64,000 nt of DNA from Parus major. Taxonomy: Eukaryota; Chordata; Aves; Passeriformes; Paridae. The stretch spans positions 95,367,779 to 95,431,778 of the forward strand of contig NC_031770.1 in assembly GCF_001522545.3 (NCBI RefSeq), read 5' to 3'. The translations under genes and the position numbers were made by a program. The notes under the pieces are model-generated. The model was given only the letters and a program-made list of their open reading frames with translations. It searched no databases and was not told the origin of the DNA. Position 1 is the stretch's first letter, and the number at the start of each line of letters is the position of its first letter. Positions 14,690-27,660 of the stretch are shown piece after piece.

Positions 14690-15240
14690 CATTTTTGAAT
14701 GCACTGGTATGTCTTATCTTTTCAAGAATCACCTAATAAATATTACCTTCAATTTGCCCTTTTTCTTTGGTTAAAATTTAATCTGCAATACTCAAACTAG
14801 AAATCTGTGTCTAGAAATGGATATTTAAAACTTAAGATATGCCCTGCATCTGGTCAGGAAGCAGTGAGAGCATATCATATACACACATCCATAAAGCACC
14901 AAACTTGAGAACACACAATGAACAAATATAACTTTCTTTTAAATAACAGAAAGGGAAACAAACCTCTGTTATAACCTCTGCTATATCTCAGCTCTCCTTG
15001 TCTTAACTTATACAACAGATAAAGAGTAGTTACACAGGCACCATATAACATAATGAATTCTTATCCTTATGAAACAATAAATTACTCACACTTACGCTAA
15101 ATCAGTTGAGTGAAGACTAGAAAAGAAAAACTTCTGTGCAAGATCAAATTTATAGTCCATTAAAAGACTCAAATTCTAAGTATTACACCTTTATGCAATA
15201 AAGGCTTTAGATGGGGGCAGGTGGGGAAAAACACTTTCAA
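14690..15240. repeat. Local intronic duplication, copy 1
   Basis: This segment aligns with 17561-17700 and, after a gap of about 620 bases in the other copy, with 18331-18732. Shared landmarks include GCACTG at 14701 and 17572, GCCCTGCATCTG at 14841 and 18332, and AAATCAGTTGAG further on. Both copies are in the same orientation and clearly diverged. The segment does not resemble a repeat family I know. Confidence 0.85.
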
Positions 15241-15469
15241 ACAGTACACAGGCTGTTACTCCATATGTGTTTGCAGGACTATAATAAATGTTTTTAATCT
15301 ATGAAACATCTGGGACTAAAAATCCCATTTATACTTTTTTTTTTTTTTTTAAGATGGAATACTTTTAAAGTGCATAGCATAGTTTCTATAATATAAATCT
15401 GAACAAAACTAACAGCATGGGTCTATCCTTCAGGCTTTTTCTAGGAGTATAAAATATGCAGAATCCTAC

Positions 15470-15626
15470 CAGGCCATATTGCCATGGGCTGTGTTGTCAA
15501 GGTGACAGAGTAGCTCCAGGGTTTGAGTGTTGCTTGATGAATCATCAGGGGATTCATGACTGCCTGATTCCAATTCCTTCGGCATCCTCCAAACAGCAGC
15601 ACATGTCATGACTTTAGTGTCTGAAG
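15470..15626 (-). CDS. EIPR1: EIPR1 coding exon 4
   Basis: 157 bases complete Thr87, encode residues 88-138 ([20 protein letters not shown] through [10 protein letters not shown]) and leave TG of codon 139. The acceptor is TTGCTTAG and the donor is GTAGGA. The middle is a polar, serine- and aspartate-rich loop ([13 protein letters not shown]) between propeller strands, then [13 protein letters not shown] resumes the fold. The phases match exons 3 and 5. A diverged copy of nearby intronic DNA lies on each side of this region but does not include the exon. Confidence 0.97.
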
Positions 15627-17560
15627 CTAAGCAACAGAGAATAATGTCAACAGATCATTGTATGGGAGACGTATTTCGTACACACTGCACCAACATTTAC
15701 ACAAATCTATAAGCAATGCACATCTGCTGTTTGAAATATTTAAAAATATAATACCGAGATGAATTCAAAGAATGCAGAATGTGGCTACAGACACAGACCT
15801 CAAGTTAGCAGTCAAGTTGCTGCAAAACTCCTAATTAGCACAATTTAATGTGTGTCTCCCTGAACAAAAGGAAAATTCAGTGCTCATGAAAACTCTTTGA
15901 GACACACATTTTCCAAGTTTCATTCCCCATACTAATGCTAATGAAAATGACCCACAAGTTACACTGCTTGATTCCTAAACAGTAAAGATACAGACATCAT
16001 TTAAACATTTTCTTTTAACAGCTATCTTCAGTTTAATCCAGAGAACTGTCTCACATCCTTTATTACCTGTAACTGTTTATTGCAAAATTATGTTTCTCAT
16101 GTAAGTACATGCCTCTAACCCCAGCAAATAAAAACGGCTTCCAAAAAAAGACGAACTGAACTAACATGCATATAGCCAAGTATTACAAGTTATGAAGAAC
16201 AAGACAACTGTAGATTGAGGAGAAAATACCATACGGTCTGTGCACATATGGCATTGCCCATCACCCAATATAGCAATTTGTAGCAGTGCAGAATGGGAGG
16301 AGACCAGAGCAGCAGTGCATATGTTGATGCTGTTCCAGCCACTGGTCCCAGGTTCACTGAAGGTGAACGGGTTGGTGTGATCCACTCCAGCAGAAACAAA
16401 GGAACCAGTCACAGCCATGGTAAGCAAAAGCAGGGGAGTGACCGCCGGCTGTGAGATGAGCTAAATGAGAAGTCCAGAAGATAAGCAGCAAGGAAAGATA
16501 CATTTTCTGTTCTGAGATAATTTTAGAGGCCTCTATCTGAAAGCACATTTTAGCTGATTTTAGTCAAGAGCATCTGATTATAGAGCCCTGAGCAATTGTG
16601 ACCAGCTTCATCAGTGGAAAGGAAAATGGCAGTAACTGTAAGGAGAGTGTTTTCAAGGGGAGGGAAAGACACTGAAAAGGCCTTCTCAGGCTAAAATCGT
16701 AGCAATGGAGAAAAAACCAGGTATTACAAATATCACCAATCTGGATACTCTATATAGAAAAAAAGGCACCCAAACAACACAGAATAGGACGAAGAGTATC
16801 TGATATATATTAAGTCCTGAATACAAGAGTGTTTAAAATGCAGACATATTAAATAAAATAATAAAAAAAAAAGGTAGTTAGGTCAAACCTGTAGGAAAAA
16901 AAGGGGAAAAAAGGCCATTTCTGTGACAGAAAAGGGATAGGAGGAGGACTTTATATGAATTCAGAACACACAATCACTGGATATTTGAGTCAAATACAGT
17001 AAAAAGAGACCATACATCTAAAGATGATAGAAAATCCCTTATTTATTAACACTTAATTGAACTTGTGCTAATTGCAGAGCATGCTAACTAAACAGCTATT
17101 TCTGAATCATTTCAGGCAAATTGTTTACTCTAGATCCGCATGCCACTGAGAAAGAGAAGAAAGCAGCAGTGGATGGCTACCTTTCCTTGGCACGGGGCAA
17201 ACCCACACACAGTGTCCTTTGTACACCATGCAAGTAATAAATAACTTAGAGTGCAATAAGAAGGGGAGATTTATCAAATGTTTCACTTCAATGTGACAGA
17301 ACAGTAATGAACAGTGTCTGGTAGATTGTAAGTTCTAAAAGGTCTGTACCACGCATATAAAGCATTAGCTTTTCCACTATTATCAAGATCATGGCAGAGA
17401 ACCATAGAAGCAAATCATGGAAAACAAACTACATGTTCATCAAGCCATCTTTCCTCTCCAGAACTCCACTGCAAATCTAAAGAGAATCTTAAAATGACAC
17501 AAAGAAACTTAATATTTGGGAAAGAGAATAATAAAACTTAAAAAAGTGGCCTGCACAAAA

Positions 17561-18732
17561 CACTTTTCAATGCACTGATAGGTCCTATCTTCCCCAAGAA
17601 TTACCTAATAAAAACTACCTTTTTCTTTTTAGTTGAAATTTAACCAACAAAGTTTCAACTCGTAATCAGTGGTGAGATAAATTCTTAAAATTTACGGTAC
17701 AATCTATGATATAATTAAAAACAAAGAATCAGCTATCATTTCTGAAGTAGTTTTGGGATGGAGGGGTGTGTTTTGGGTTTGCTTGGTTCAGAAGATTTTT
17801 TGATGTTTTTTGAGGATTTTTTTGTTGTTTCTGACAATCTAGCTAACAAAGAGAAATTTTTATGCAGCCAGATTTTGAAAAGGATCAGACTGATTTTAAG
17901 TACTGTTCAGTTTTGATAAATTTAAAATTACTCCTACTAGAATATATTTAAGTACAATGAGATTATGAAGGTCATCTTACATAGCAGGTGTCTGAATACA
18001 GAAACCAAAGAGGGCCTTTCCACTCTCATGTGTGACATATACAGAAATATCCAACACTGATCATTCATTATCCTGATTCTGTTTCAATTCAGACTTTTTA
18101 TTTCATTTACAAAAATCTGCTGTTATTCCACTTTTCTTAAAATTCTCAGATAATTGTGACACTGCCTGTAAAATTTGCATAACCACCTCCTACACCATAT
18201 TTTTTCTGAAAAGTTACAGCAGACCACATTCTTATGGTTTCAACATTTCTTGCAAGTAGATAGCTAGGTAGTCCCAAATTATGTCAAACTGTGGTTGGTA
18301 AAACTTGGAACACATGTATTAACATTTCTATGCCCTGCATCTGTTCAAGAAGCAGTGAGAACGTATCATATACACACACACATAAAGCAACAAACTTAAA
18401 AATATATAATGGATAAATTTACCTTTCTTCTGAATACCAGAAAGAAAAGAAAACAAATCCCTTTAATAAACTCCACAGTACTGGGCTCTCCTTTTCCTGC
18501 CTTAAGCAAGACAAATGAGTAGCTACACTGGCACCATATTATATGAATTCTCATCCTTAACAAATAATAAATTACTTCCACATAGGCCAAATCAGTTGAG
18601 GGAAGACTGAAAAACAAAGAGTGAAGTGCAATATCAAATTTATACTCCATAAAAAGATTGAAATTTCAAGTATTGCTGCCTTGCATGGCAAAGGTTTTAC
18701 ATGGAGGGAGGTGAGAAGAAACACATTCTCAA
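17561..18732. repeat. Local intronic duplication, copy 2 (interrupted)
   Basis: 17561-17700 and 18331-18732 match copy 1 at 14690-15240 in the same order and orientation. The 620-630 bases between (about 17700-18330) are absent from copy 1, so they are either an insertion here or a deletion there. They include a T/G-rich stretch near 17745-17835. A weaker similarity of 18738-18805 to 17447-17512 (both with CATCTTTCCTCT and AATGACA) hints at an older tandem structure. Confidence 0.8.
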
Positions 18733-18882
18733 GACATCTTTCCTCTTACCACAGCACCACAATCTTAAGGACAGCCTTGAAATGACATTTTACCTTCTTA
18801 AGACTGGAATATTAGTTCCTTGCACAATTAGATTTCCAGACTGAAAAGCCTAAAACAACTAAACAAGCATTATTTTGAAGAC

Positions 18883-19171
18883 TGAGGGTGTCGCCCTGAA
18901 AACTCAGCTTCTGAGCTTGCTGACATGGTTTTCTAAGGACTTTCCCAGGACAGTAACTGTAAACATAGATATGTGTACATTCTTTCTGTTACACATCTTG
19001 TGATGGGCATCTCTCATGGCCAGTGCAGTGAGAAAGTGTTATCCTGACCATCCAATCCCTGGCTGTGGTCAGAAGCCTATAAATCCTGGGAGGAAAAATA
19101 AACTCTCTTCCTTTCACCACACCTCGACCTGTGTCTGTGTGATCTATTCATCTTCAGCGGCAACGTGAGGG
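18883..19171 (+). mobile_element. Solo endogenous-retrovirus LTR with 6-bp target duplication
   Basis: The LTR is 18889-19165 (277 bp), begins TGTCGCCCTG and ends CAACG, probably a mutated CA end. It is flanked by direct repeats TGAGGG (18883-18888 and 19166-19171). Inside are CCAATCCC, TATAAA (19078-19083) and AATAAA (19097-19102), followed by the TTTCACCACACCTCGACC and TGTGTCTGTGTG stretch that I know from avian class II (ERVK-like) LTRs. No retroviral genes flank it, so it is a solo LTR. It is inserted in EIPR1 intron 3, antisense to the gene. Confidence 0.9.
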
Positions 19172-22100
19172 AGGCCAAAGCATAAGCATATATGTATGTG
19201 TACATAGAGAGACAGAAAATCCCCCAGAAACTTGATGTGATCCAGGCTCCTGTAACACTTTGGAGGTTTGAAAACTGAAGTACAAGTTGGTGCAGAATTT
19301 CATATGCAGAATTTTGTGCAAATCCATGCCTCTTTTACTTCACTGGAATGAGCGGTGAGAGATAAATTAAATTGCACATTAGAAAGGGATAATACTAAAA
19401 GCCAACAAACACGGAACTTCGACGCTCAGCACAGACATTATTCTCTGCTTTCAGCTGGGTTTGGTGATGCTGAGGGAAAGTGAAAGACCACCCTCCAGCT
19501 GCTGAATGTCCATCCATCTTGAACTGTATGTGCATTGCAAATATTCTAATTTTAAACTTTGGAGAAATTCTGGAATAAGATACATGGTTGAAATCTGGAG
19601 AAGAAAGACTATTCAGAGCACTACTAACTTCTCCTTGGACAGTTCTCACACTTTAGTAACTCTCAGATGTGTGAAACCAAAATGGAATTTCCACAGCCAC
19701 CCAGAGAAGTAATTTTAAATATGGCAGGCCTTAAGGAAGGCTTAATTTACCTTTATATAAGGAACTTTTTAAAATATATAATTTTCTCCTTTGTAAAAGA
19801 GAGGTCAAATCTAAGTGCTGAGTTAAAGTGTCACTCTTCTGATAGATTAAGTGGAACTTTTTCTAGGTCACCATTCCTCTTAATCGAACAACCACTAGCT
19901 ACAAAACTACCGAAATCCATAAACACAAACAGGAACTCTCACTAGACAGAAATCAAAGTCCCACAACAAGCTTCCCATGGCTACATGAAAAGCTCATTAA
20001 CAGTATACAGTATTTGTGGCATTACCCATGTAGCCTTATGTCCCAAGTAATCACATGAAAATTTAAAAATCCAGTGTTACTAGGTAATTTCACAACCATC
20101 TCTGTAGTGCCACTCCTTATCTAGAATGCCTACAGGCAAAGAGAAGCTCCAGGTTTTCCCATCTTTAACTATCTTCACATCACATTACTGCACATATGCA
20201 TAAAAAATGACAGTGTTTTTATCTACCAGCTCTCATTTTATCTCTTTAAAATGCTAAAAGACAAGTGTGAAACTAATATTTAAGTGGCAATGCCAGTTAT
20301 TCTGTAAAAGAAAGAAAACCAAGCTCAACATATAGTGTCTCTATGCTGTGCTTCTACGCCTTCCTTAAAAGGAATGCCTCTTTTATATAGTTTGAAACCA
20401 TTTTTGCATCCCTACTTCATACCTAAACAAGAATTTTTATTTATGTCACAGCACCAATGCAGAAGAGAATAGATAAGGTTTTGTTTAAGCTTTATCACTG
20501 AATGTATTAAGAAAAATGTTAAAGGTTTACTAAGCACTATTGAACTTTCATAGGGAATAAGTCAAAGCTTTTAAGAAGGATGTCTCGTATTCCTCACACA
20601 TTGTTCACATAAAATGATCCAGAAATGAGACAATGAATCTTTGTCATATTTGTTCTTCCTCATTCAAAAGGGGGAAATATTTGCTCCTCCTCATCCCTTA
20701 TCTAATTTATCATACATCTTCAGTATATCTTTTGCTACATATAGCTAAGGACGGAGCTAAATGTACTTGTTCCAACTGCAACAACCCTCTGTTAAGCACC
20801 ATTTCTCCAAGTCCACCAATATTATCTCCTGGACACCAGAGTGACTGCACACAGTTTCATCTACCCAGTTCTGTTGAAATGATCCTGGCTTACAAACAAG
20901 CAAAGCAGAATTTAAGGAATAAACAAGTAATCCTATACTTTGACAGAACTGAATTAGGAAGCAACTATGCATGAAGTTGGTAGCAATAAGGGTACAGTAA
21001 TCAAATGTAAGAAATAAACTTTGGTGAGTTCAAACTTTGTTGAATTCAGCCAAAGCCTAAGAGATAATAATGGCTATAGAACATGAGGCCATCTTTGGTG
21101 TCTACTTCACAAATGGAGCAAGTGAGAAAACCCTCTGCATGCAGACTACAATTTGCTAAGGGTCACAATGTGGTCAATCAATACCAATTTTCCCTGAAGC
21201 ACGCAAAAGAACTGCTCAATGAGGACTATTTCCATGACAATTTTTAGCTTTATACTACCAGCTGGTTCCAACACAGAAAAAAAGGTAAAAGCTGTAGATT
21301 GGTGGGACATCCCATTTATCTTCCTCCAAACACTGTTCCCCTTGGAGAATTGCTCCAACTTAAATTAAGATAAAGAAATAAGCCTGGGGAAAAATTATCT
21401 GCCTGAAATTTAAAAATAACAGGAAGTTACTAACCAGAGTCCAGAAAGAAACACATCTGTAAGGTTAACTACAAGTACCTATTATTCTTTGATAGAGTTC
21501 CTTCATGCACAAGAAATCAATTCACTGCACTGCTGCTGCTGGAACACAGTAGACAGCAGACATTCCTTAAAAACTACACAATCACTTCTGGACTGGATAC
21601 AAAAACAAATATCTATGGAAATAAGAACACTGCTGATTCCAGATGCAATCAAGTTGTTCAGGACACTGAAAGTCACTCCTGCTGTTGTAGAAAATTACCA
21701 TTTTTTATGAACTGGTAGGTTTTTAAGCTAGAAGGGATAGCCTGGGCACTTCATACTGCTCTTGATTTTGCATCAGCAATTCCTATAGTTGAGGACTTGC
21801 AGAATGAAAGAAGTAAGCTTTGTAACATTTCCAGACTTAGACAGAAGAACCTAAAATTTTAAGTAATTCAAAATTATTATAAAGATTCCTTCAGAAAATA
21901 ACACAGACTGCAAAAGTACAAAGAATAAAATTGAACATCAAATATCTTAAATTCTGTTTATAAAGTCTTCTTAATTTATTCCTTTTAATAAATAACAGCT
22001 TCAAAAAGGACTTAACATGAAACCTCAGTAAACATACTAAGAAACCAATTGATATCTGGACTGATTGATGTAGTAAATCAGAATAGCCAAATAAGAAATA

Positions 22101-22739
22101 CACAGTCTAATTTGTCACCATAGAGAGTAAGGGCACTTACTTAGACCTCTATTTGGTTTTATATTATTATGAACAAAATATCATACTTGCTATGCTAGAC
22201 CTGTGATTTTCCAATTGAAAACAACCCAGTAATTTCATTATTTTCTCATGCATTACTGAAATTCTCACTCCTCAAATATGTTTTTTGTAAGAGAGCTAGA
22301 GAAAGAAACTCTTCTACTTCAAAGTCTAGTGGTCTGAGTTTTAACCAAAGAAAAGTCCAGAATAATCTTCAAAGCAAACCAAGAAAATCCCCAACAAAAC
22401 AAAAGGCAAAAAACCCCCACCTGAAATTACTTTAGAGAGACTTTAATCAAATATTACTAAAACAAATATGAAATACAAAAAATCCAAAGAGTATATGGAA
22501 TATAAAAACACAACCCTCAATGGAAGTGTGGATACCAATCAATATTCTGCAGTTTCAGCAAACGAAGACTAAATACATTCAGAAACACACCATCTCTGTT
22601 CGCCTTGTGTGGAATAATGCAGATCTAGGACTTGCTAAAACTCAGTATTATTGCTCACCCTGTTCACTCACTGGAGCTGCTTCTCCAAAAGGGAAGCTAT
22701 TATTACCTTTTGAAGGAAAAACAGATATTTGAAAAAAAT

Positions 22740-23450
22740 AAAGGAGAAACTTATTTTAAGAGGAGTAATTAAAAACAATCTTTATTATTTCACAACAAAG
22801 TTTAAAACAATATTTTAAGAAGTTAGCACCCCTCTAGAAAGGTGTCACCTCTCAAGCAAACTGTTAAGAAGATATTACTATAATATAAAAGAAGTACAAG
22901 AAAAGAGTTTAAATGGACATTTAAGAAAAGCTACCACCTGCCCCTCTCACCCCTCCACTCTTATTCAACATATTCGAGTGGCTCCTAATCCGAATTATAC
23001 AGGTTCCACATCAGACAACATTACAGTTCACTATTGTTCACTCATCCACCTGTCATGCTTCTGGCATTACTTGCTGAATAAAACCCGCCATGTTGCTGCA
23101 GTCCTGAACTGTCAGAAGCTTCCAGCAGACCAGGTATAGGTCCTCCATAGTAATACCACTTTACACACCACTTTAATCTTTGCATTCAATCATTCTTTAT
23201 GGTCTTTCCTAATGAAACACACAATATATCACCCTTGATTGTTCTTCCTTCTCCCAAATTCCAGCCAATTATTGTTAGCTTCCCAGTCTCTTTTTGAATA
23301 ATTCCAAAATACATTTTATATACATTTTATAAATACACCAGTAATTTAATATTTTAAAATTAATTCTTGATCATCATTAGCTATACACACCTGACTGTAC
23401 TATCTACAGGAATGATGTTTTCATATTACTTTTTGCTGTCATTCTACTTT
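22740..23450. other. Intronic stretch without recognised content
   Basis: AT-rich sequence with no exon, repeat family or RNA gene that I can support. The next few hundred bases (about 23450-23820) are richer in G and C and hold a 63-codon open frame with no recognisable protein. Confidence 0.5.
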
Positions 23451-24212
23451 GTTCCCATGTGCTTAACCTTGAAACCTGGATGACAATGCTTCCTACATCA
23501 CTGCCTGCAGACATTCACATTGAAGCTGGAGGAGCTGAAGTATCAGTGCCTGACAGGGTTTGCTCTTTGATCAGCTCAGGTGGTGCAAAGCCAGCTGTCT
23601 GCAGTTATTCTGTTGCCCAGGGAACAACAACTGAAGTGTGTACTTCCTAAATCTGCACAGGAGGTCCTTCTGCAGCATTGCCACAGCAGCTCGTGCTGTG
23701 CAAGGCTGAAGTGGTGAAGCTGCTATAGCTACAGCCCAGCTGGTGCCCATTAGTGCTCTCGGTATGACAGGAACAAGCAGCTAGTGCTCAGAACCCTCCT
23801 CCCCTTCACTGACAAACAGCACTCTTCTTTACCAATCAATGTGAACATCATTCTTCAAGTTTAATAGAATTAAGAAATAAAAACAAAATTACTCAGGTAT
23901 GCATATTTTGTTTTTAAAAAGAATATGCTTTTCAGCCTTTTTAATCAATTAATTTTAAAAAATAAACTGTATTCTGTATATTCAACATCATGTCCTTCAC
24001 AGGCAAAAAAAAAAAGGGGGGAAACAGACCATTCATTTTCTGGGCTAGTAGCTTCATCTTTTGTCCTAAGAGCCTGTGTAGTCTTTTATTTTACATTTTT
24101 TCTGAAATACAGAGAGTGAGATATATATAGGAATAAAGAGTACTGGCAGTTTAATTTTTCTTTCCATTTCTTAAATGCACTTTTCAGCTACCAAAAACCA
24201 GGCATTGATTTT

Positions 24213-24299
24213 CAAAAAAAACCCAAAAAAAAACCCAAAAAGCCACAAACCCCACCCCTCCACAAAAGAAACAAGAAAAAAAAACCAACAACCAAACAT
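24213..24299. repeat. A/C-rich low-complexity tract
   Basis: About 87 bases are almost entirely A and C on the plus strand: A-runs separated by CCC, then CCCCACCCCTCC. In the EIPR1 transcript this reads as T/G-rich. It carries an open frame on the minus strand only because the sequence is low in complexity. Confidence 0.8.
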
Positions 24300-26479
24300 G
24301 GTTTCCACAACACATGGAAACACAGCAGCTCACTTTTCATCTTAATAGTGTATGTTAGCATTGTATATACTGATGTCCAAGGAGGTTTTAAAAACCTCAC
24401 CTGCTGCAGATAGAACAATCTAGGAGTATGCAAAGGCATGGGGTATGACATGGAGAGACAGGTAAATCTGTCATTTTCTATTGAAGAACAGGAGACACTG
24501 TGCAGAAATCAGGCAGTCAAATTGGAAAAGGCATAATTTGCACTGATTTTAGGCTGACGCTTCTTATGCTATTCCAAGGTGATTTGAGACAATGTTGCAG
24601 CACAGACCTTTTTTGATTATATCCTCTGCAGACATACACATGTTTGAGGGAAGTCAAAATCCACTGATTGCACTGGAACTCTGCTATATGGGGATGGCCC
24701 AAGCAAAGATCTGCAACCACTGCTATACTGGTGAGCTGAACTCTACTCTTCAGGCAGAATTTGGCTGCAATAACGTAAAAGCTGCAACAGCAGTGAGAGG
24801 CACACAAGCAAAAAGGTATTGGCTGGCCATATAAAAATCATCTGTGAGATTTAACTCTGTGCTGAAGAAAGCTGTGCAGTACACCCATAAAACTTAATGG
24901 GGGATATTTACATGTTGGCTTCCATTATCACAAAGGTGAGTGGAGCTGAACAGCATTGTCCACACTGCTACTTTTACACACACAATAGTTGTCGCATGGA
25001 GGCAACTCATTTTCATCACCAACAAAACCATGGCAGCTGTCACTGAAATAAGATTAAATTAAACCAATACACTTAAGTTCCCACTTGATATTTCATAAAG
25101 TATTAAAAACTGTACTCCTTAACCAGTTGATGGGAACTGCACACCACTTATCCACCTGTTGAATCGGGAGCCTTAATAGACAGTTACATATTCAAGAATA
25201 TATCTAAATAACCTCAAGCATTCCCACTCTACATCATAGGAGTTCCAAAGACAAATATAACTTTTGTAATAAGTCTACCTCAAGCAGGACAAATGCCACT
25301 CCATCCAACATGAGCAGTTTACATGGCTGCCTCAAGCTTGACGAACCAAGTTCTAACCACCAGCTCAACTGGAAAAGGTAGGTTCACTACCCCTTATATC
25401 ATCCTTGCATAGTCTCCACTTGGTACTTCCCCCCAACAGAAATCCAGATATGTGGCCACAACCAACACACACAAAATTTCTTCCAGCAATAACTTGGGAT
25501 TCAAAGCTTAGATCTTGGGATCATAATCTGCCTGTATCTTTACATTAACTGGACAATTTGGGAAGCTAGCTTCCAGATGTGCTCACACATCAAGCAAAAG
25601 TAATTAATAGAAGAAAATAAACATCTACCAGCTGGATACACTATTTTGAGATACATTCTGTTTTCCGTTCATTAGATCAGTTACAAATACTACAATATGA
25701 AAGGTATTCTTATTAATACAAGAAAAATGTGGTTGGGATTTTTTGTAATTCAAGGTATCAACAACTAGCACATCAAAAGGTCTAGAGAAAGAAAAAGACT
25801 GAATATTGCCATATGCTAGTCAGTAGTTTTCTCAACTTGAGACATTCAAACAATACATCATGTCGTTAGTTGGCTGCTAACTATGCAGTTCTCATTTGTT
25901 TATACCTCAGAAACACTCACAGGAGAGAAACCTCACCGCATTTTTTTATTAGAACTCAAGTGGAGAAAGATATATAGCTCATTTCAAAAAGGCTTATAAT
26001 CTAGAAAAACAATTATGAAAACATAACCAAATAGAAACAAACCCAGAAATACCATGGTGGTCAAATCTTCAGCTCAGGTATGGGATACAATTCCTTTCTA
26101 GTACTGACCAAGTACACCTTATGTTTATTTCAAATGCAGAATCTTATTGGTGTGTACAATCTTGCTGGGATTAGAGGTATGGATCTTTAGGAGGGAGGGA
26201 CCAGGAAGGTGACAAGAGAGAATCACCCTTTATGAACATCAGCAACTAGACTGCATAGAGCTCCCAGCTCCAATGAGAGATTATGGTTTAGGATTAGAAG
26301 GTAGACTAAAGTGGCAACAACATAGTTGGTGTCTGCTAGAAGGACGGAACAAAGGATAGCCCTACCTTCTGACAATAAGAAGGAGTTTCATATTTATAGT
26401 CTTGGTCCTTGTGTAGGACTTTAATAAACTCAGTGTCCAGTGGAGGGGTCTTTGCTGTCCTCAGCATTGAGGGATCCCA

Positions 26480-26953
26480 GGCTACCAAGACCAGTGGGAA
26501 AGTCAAGTTTGGGAATATTTAAAGAAATTGGATCCTAGTAATGCACTCACAAGAACTGAGGAATGGCCAGTATATTTATGAGGCCAGTTTAAATTAACTT
26601 TGAAAGGTCATGGTGCTGGAGAGAGGTTCCTGAGGACTTTGAGAAAATAAATGGCATTGCTACATTTAAAATGGACAAAAAGGTTCTATACACTAGTCAG
26701 TCTCCCCCTTAATCCCCCAGGAGGGTGACAGATTTAGAAAATCTGAAAAATATTTCTAAACATGAGGTGACTGGGACTAGTCAGCACATATTTATGAAGC
26801 AGATATCATGTCTGAAAAATATGATTGTGTTCTGCAGTGAAAATTAAATTAAAAACAGGCTTGGTAAAAATGGGAAGAGCAGCTGATGTTATTTACTTTT
26901 AACAAGCCTTTGGTCCATAACATCCTCACAGGCAAACTGAAGACAGGAGGGCT
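26480..26953 (+). mobile_element. CR1 LINE, central ORF2-derived fragment, left part
   Basis: Diverged but recognisable CR1 in plus orientation: ACTTTGAAAGGTCATGGTGC, GTTCCTGAGGACTTTGAG, CTAGTCAGTCTCCCCCTTAA, AGGAGGGTGACAGA, GACTAGTCAGCACATATTTA and CATAACATCCTCACAGGCAA follow the CR1 reverse-transcriptase region, though not all in consensus order or intact. It has many stops and indels and encodes no functional protein. It breaks at 26953 and resumes at 27399. Confidence 0.75.
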
Positions 26954-27398
26954 TGTTGCACTGAGGGTAGCTGCGACAAACCTTAGGTCCCATGATTTCA
27001 GGGCAGAGGGTGGCAGAAAAATAAACAGGAGTGGGAGCAATAGTTGGCACTAGGAAAATAACACTTAAATAAGCAATAAAAGAAAATACGGAAAATGCCC
27101 AAAATCTGAACTGCAATAACCATGGAGAGATCTCCTTGGGGGTGACCAACCAAAGACAAGAACAAAGGAAGGCACAATGATATATAACCTTAGGGAACAA
27201 ACATTCTAGTAGCCTGACCATATAGGGAACAACGTTACCCAGTCCATAACTGACACGTAACTTATTTAACACAATAACAGAGGGGTATTTTGGGAAAGAC
27301 TTCTAACTCAAATTAAACATTCCCACAGCTTCAGATAGATTGCTCTTCAGAGGCAATAGTCAGCTGGCTTGTGTCCCTGGCCAGGTTGAACTCCATAA
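26954..27398 (-). mobile_element. Insertion nested in CR1, LTR-like, family unknown
   Basis: 445 bases with no CR1 similarity separate two parts of one CR1 copy. The bases GGGCT occur on both sides (26949-26953 and 27399-27403) and could be a 5-bp target duplication. The insert starts TGTTGCAC on the plus strand, so the minus strand ends in CA as an LTR would. The other end (CCATAA) does not fit a perfect LTR border. It contains most of a 127-codon minus-strand open frame (26889-27272) with a hydrophobic stretch; I do not recognise that protein and do not call it. Confidence 0.5.
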
Positions 27399-27660
27399 GG
27401 GCTGGGTTCAAAACTGGTGGAACTGCCATTCTCAAAGGTTGTGATCAGTGACATAAAAGTCATCTGAAGCCAGTCACTACTGCTGTGTATCAGGGGCTGG
27501 CAATGTGGCCAGCACTGTTCATCTTCATTAATGACCTCAGGGAACATCAGCGGGACAGAAACAGGCTGGAGAAACAGACCAACAGGAACCTCGAAGTTTA
27601 ACAATGCTCTGCAGAAAGGGCCCTGAAGGTCGTGGTGACAGTAATTTGAGTGTAAGGAAC
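27399..27660 (+). mobile_element. CR1 LINE, ORF2-derived fragment, right part
   Basis: Continues the CR1 from 26953: AAAGGTTGTGATCAGTGACA, then AAGCCAGTCAC, CAGCACTGTTCATCTTCATT, AATGACCTC, ACAGGCTGGAGAAACAG and AGGAACCTCGAAGTTTAACA correspond to the end of the CR1 reverse-transcriptase domain. It is degenerate and fades out by about 27660. Confidence 0.75.

Larger units (their letters stand above)
4415..15469 (-). other. EIPR1 intron 4
   Basis: 11,055 bases of AT-rich intron. Recognised content: an LTR-like segment with a 25-bp tandem repeat (about 5300-5830), a perfect hairpin (7879-7907) and copy 1 of a local duplication (14690-15240). Open frames up to about 89 codons occur on both strands without conserved protein sequence and are not called. 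Confidence 0.8.

Noticed and set aside
26889..27272. 127-codon minus-strand open frame with a hydrophobic segment
   Set aside because: No recognised protein, no splice or promoter support, and it lies across a CR1 and a nested insertion. Some open frames of this size are expected by chance in 64 kb.
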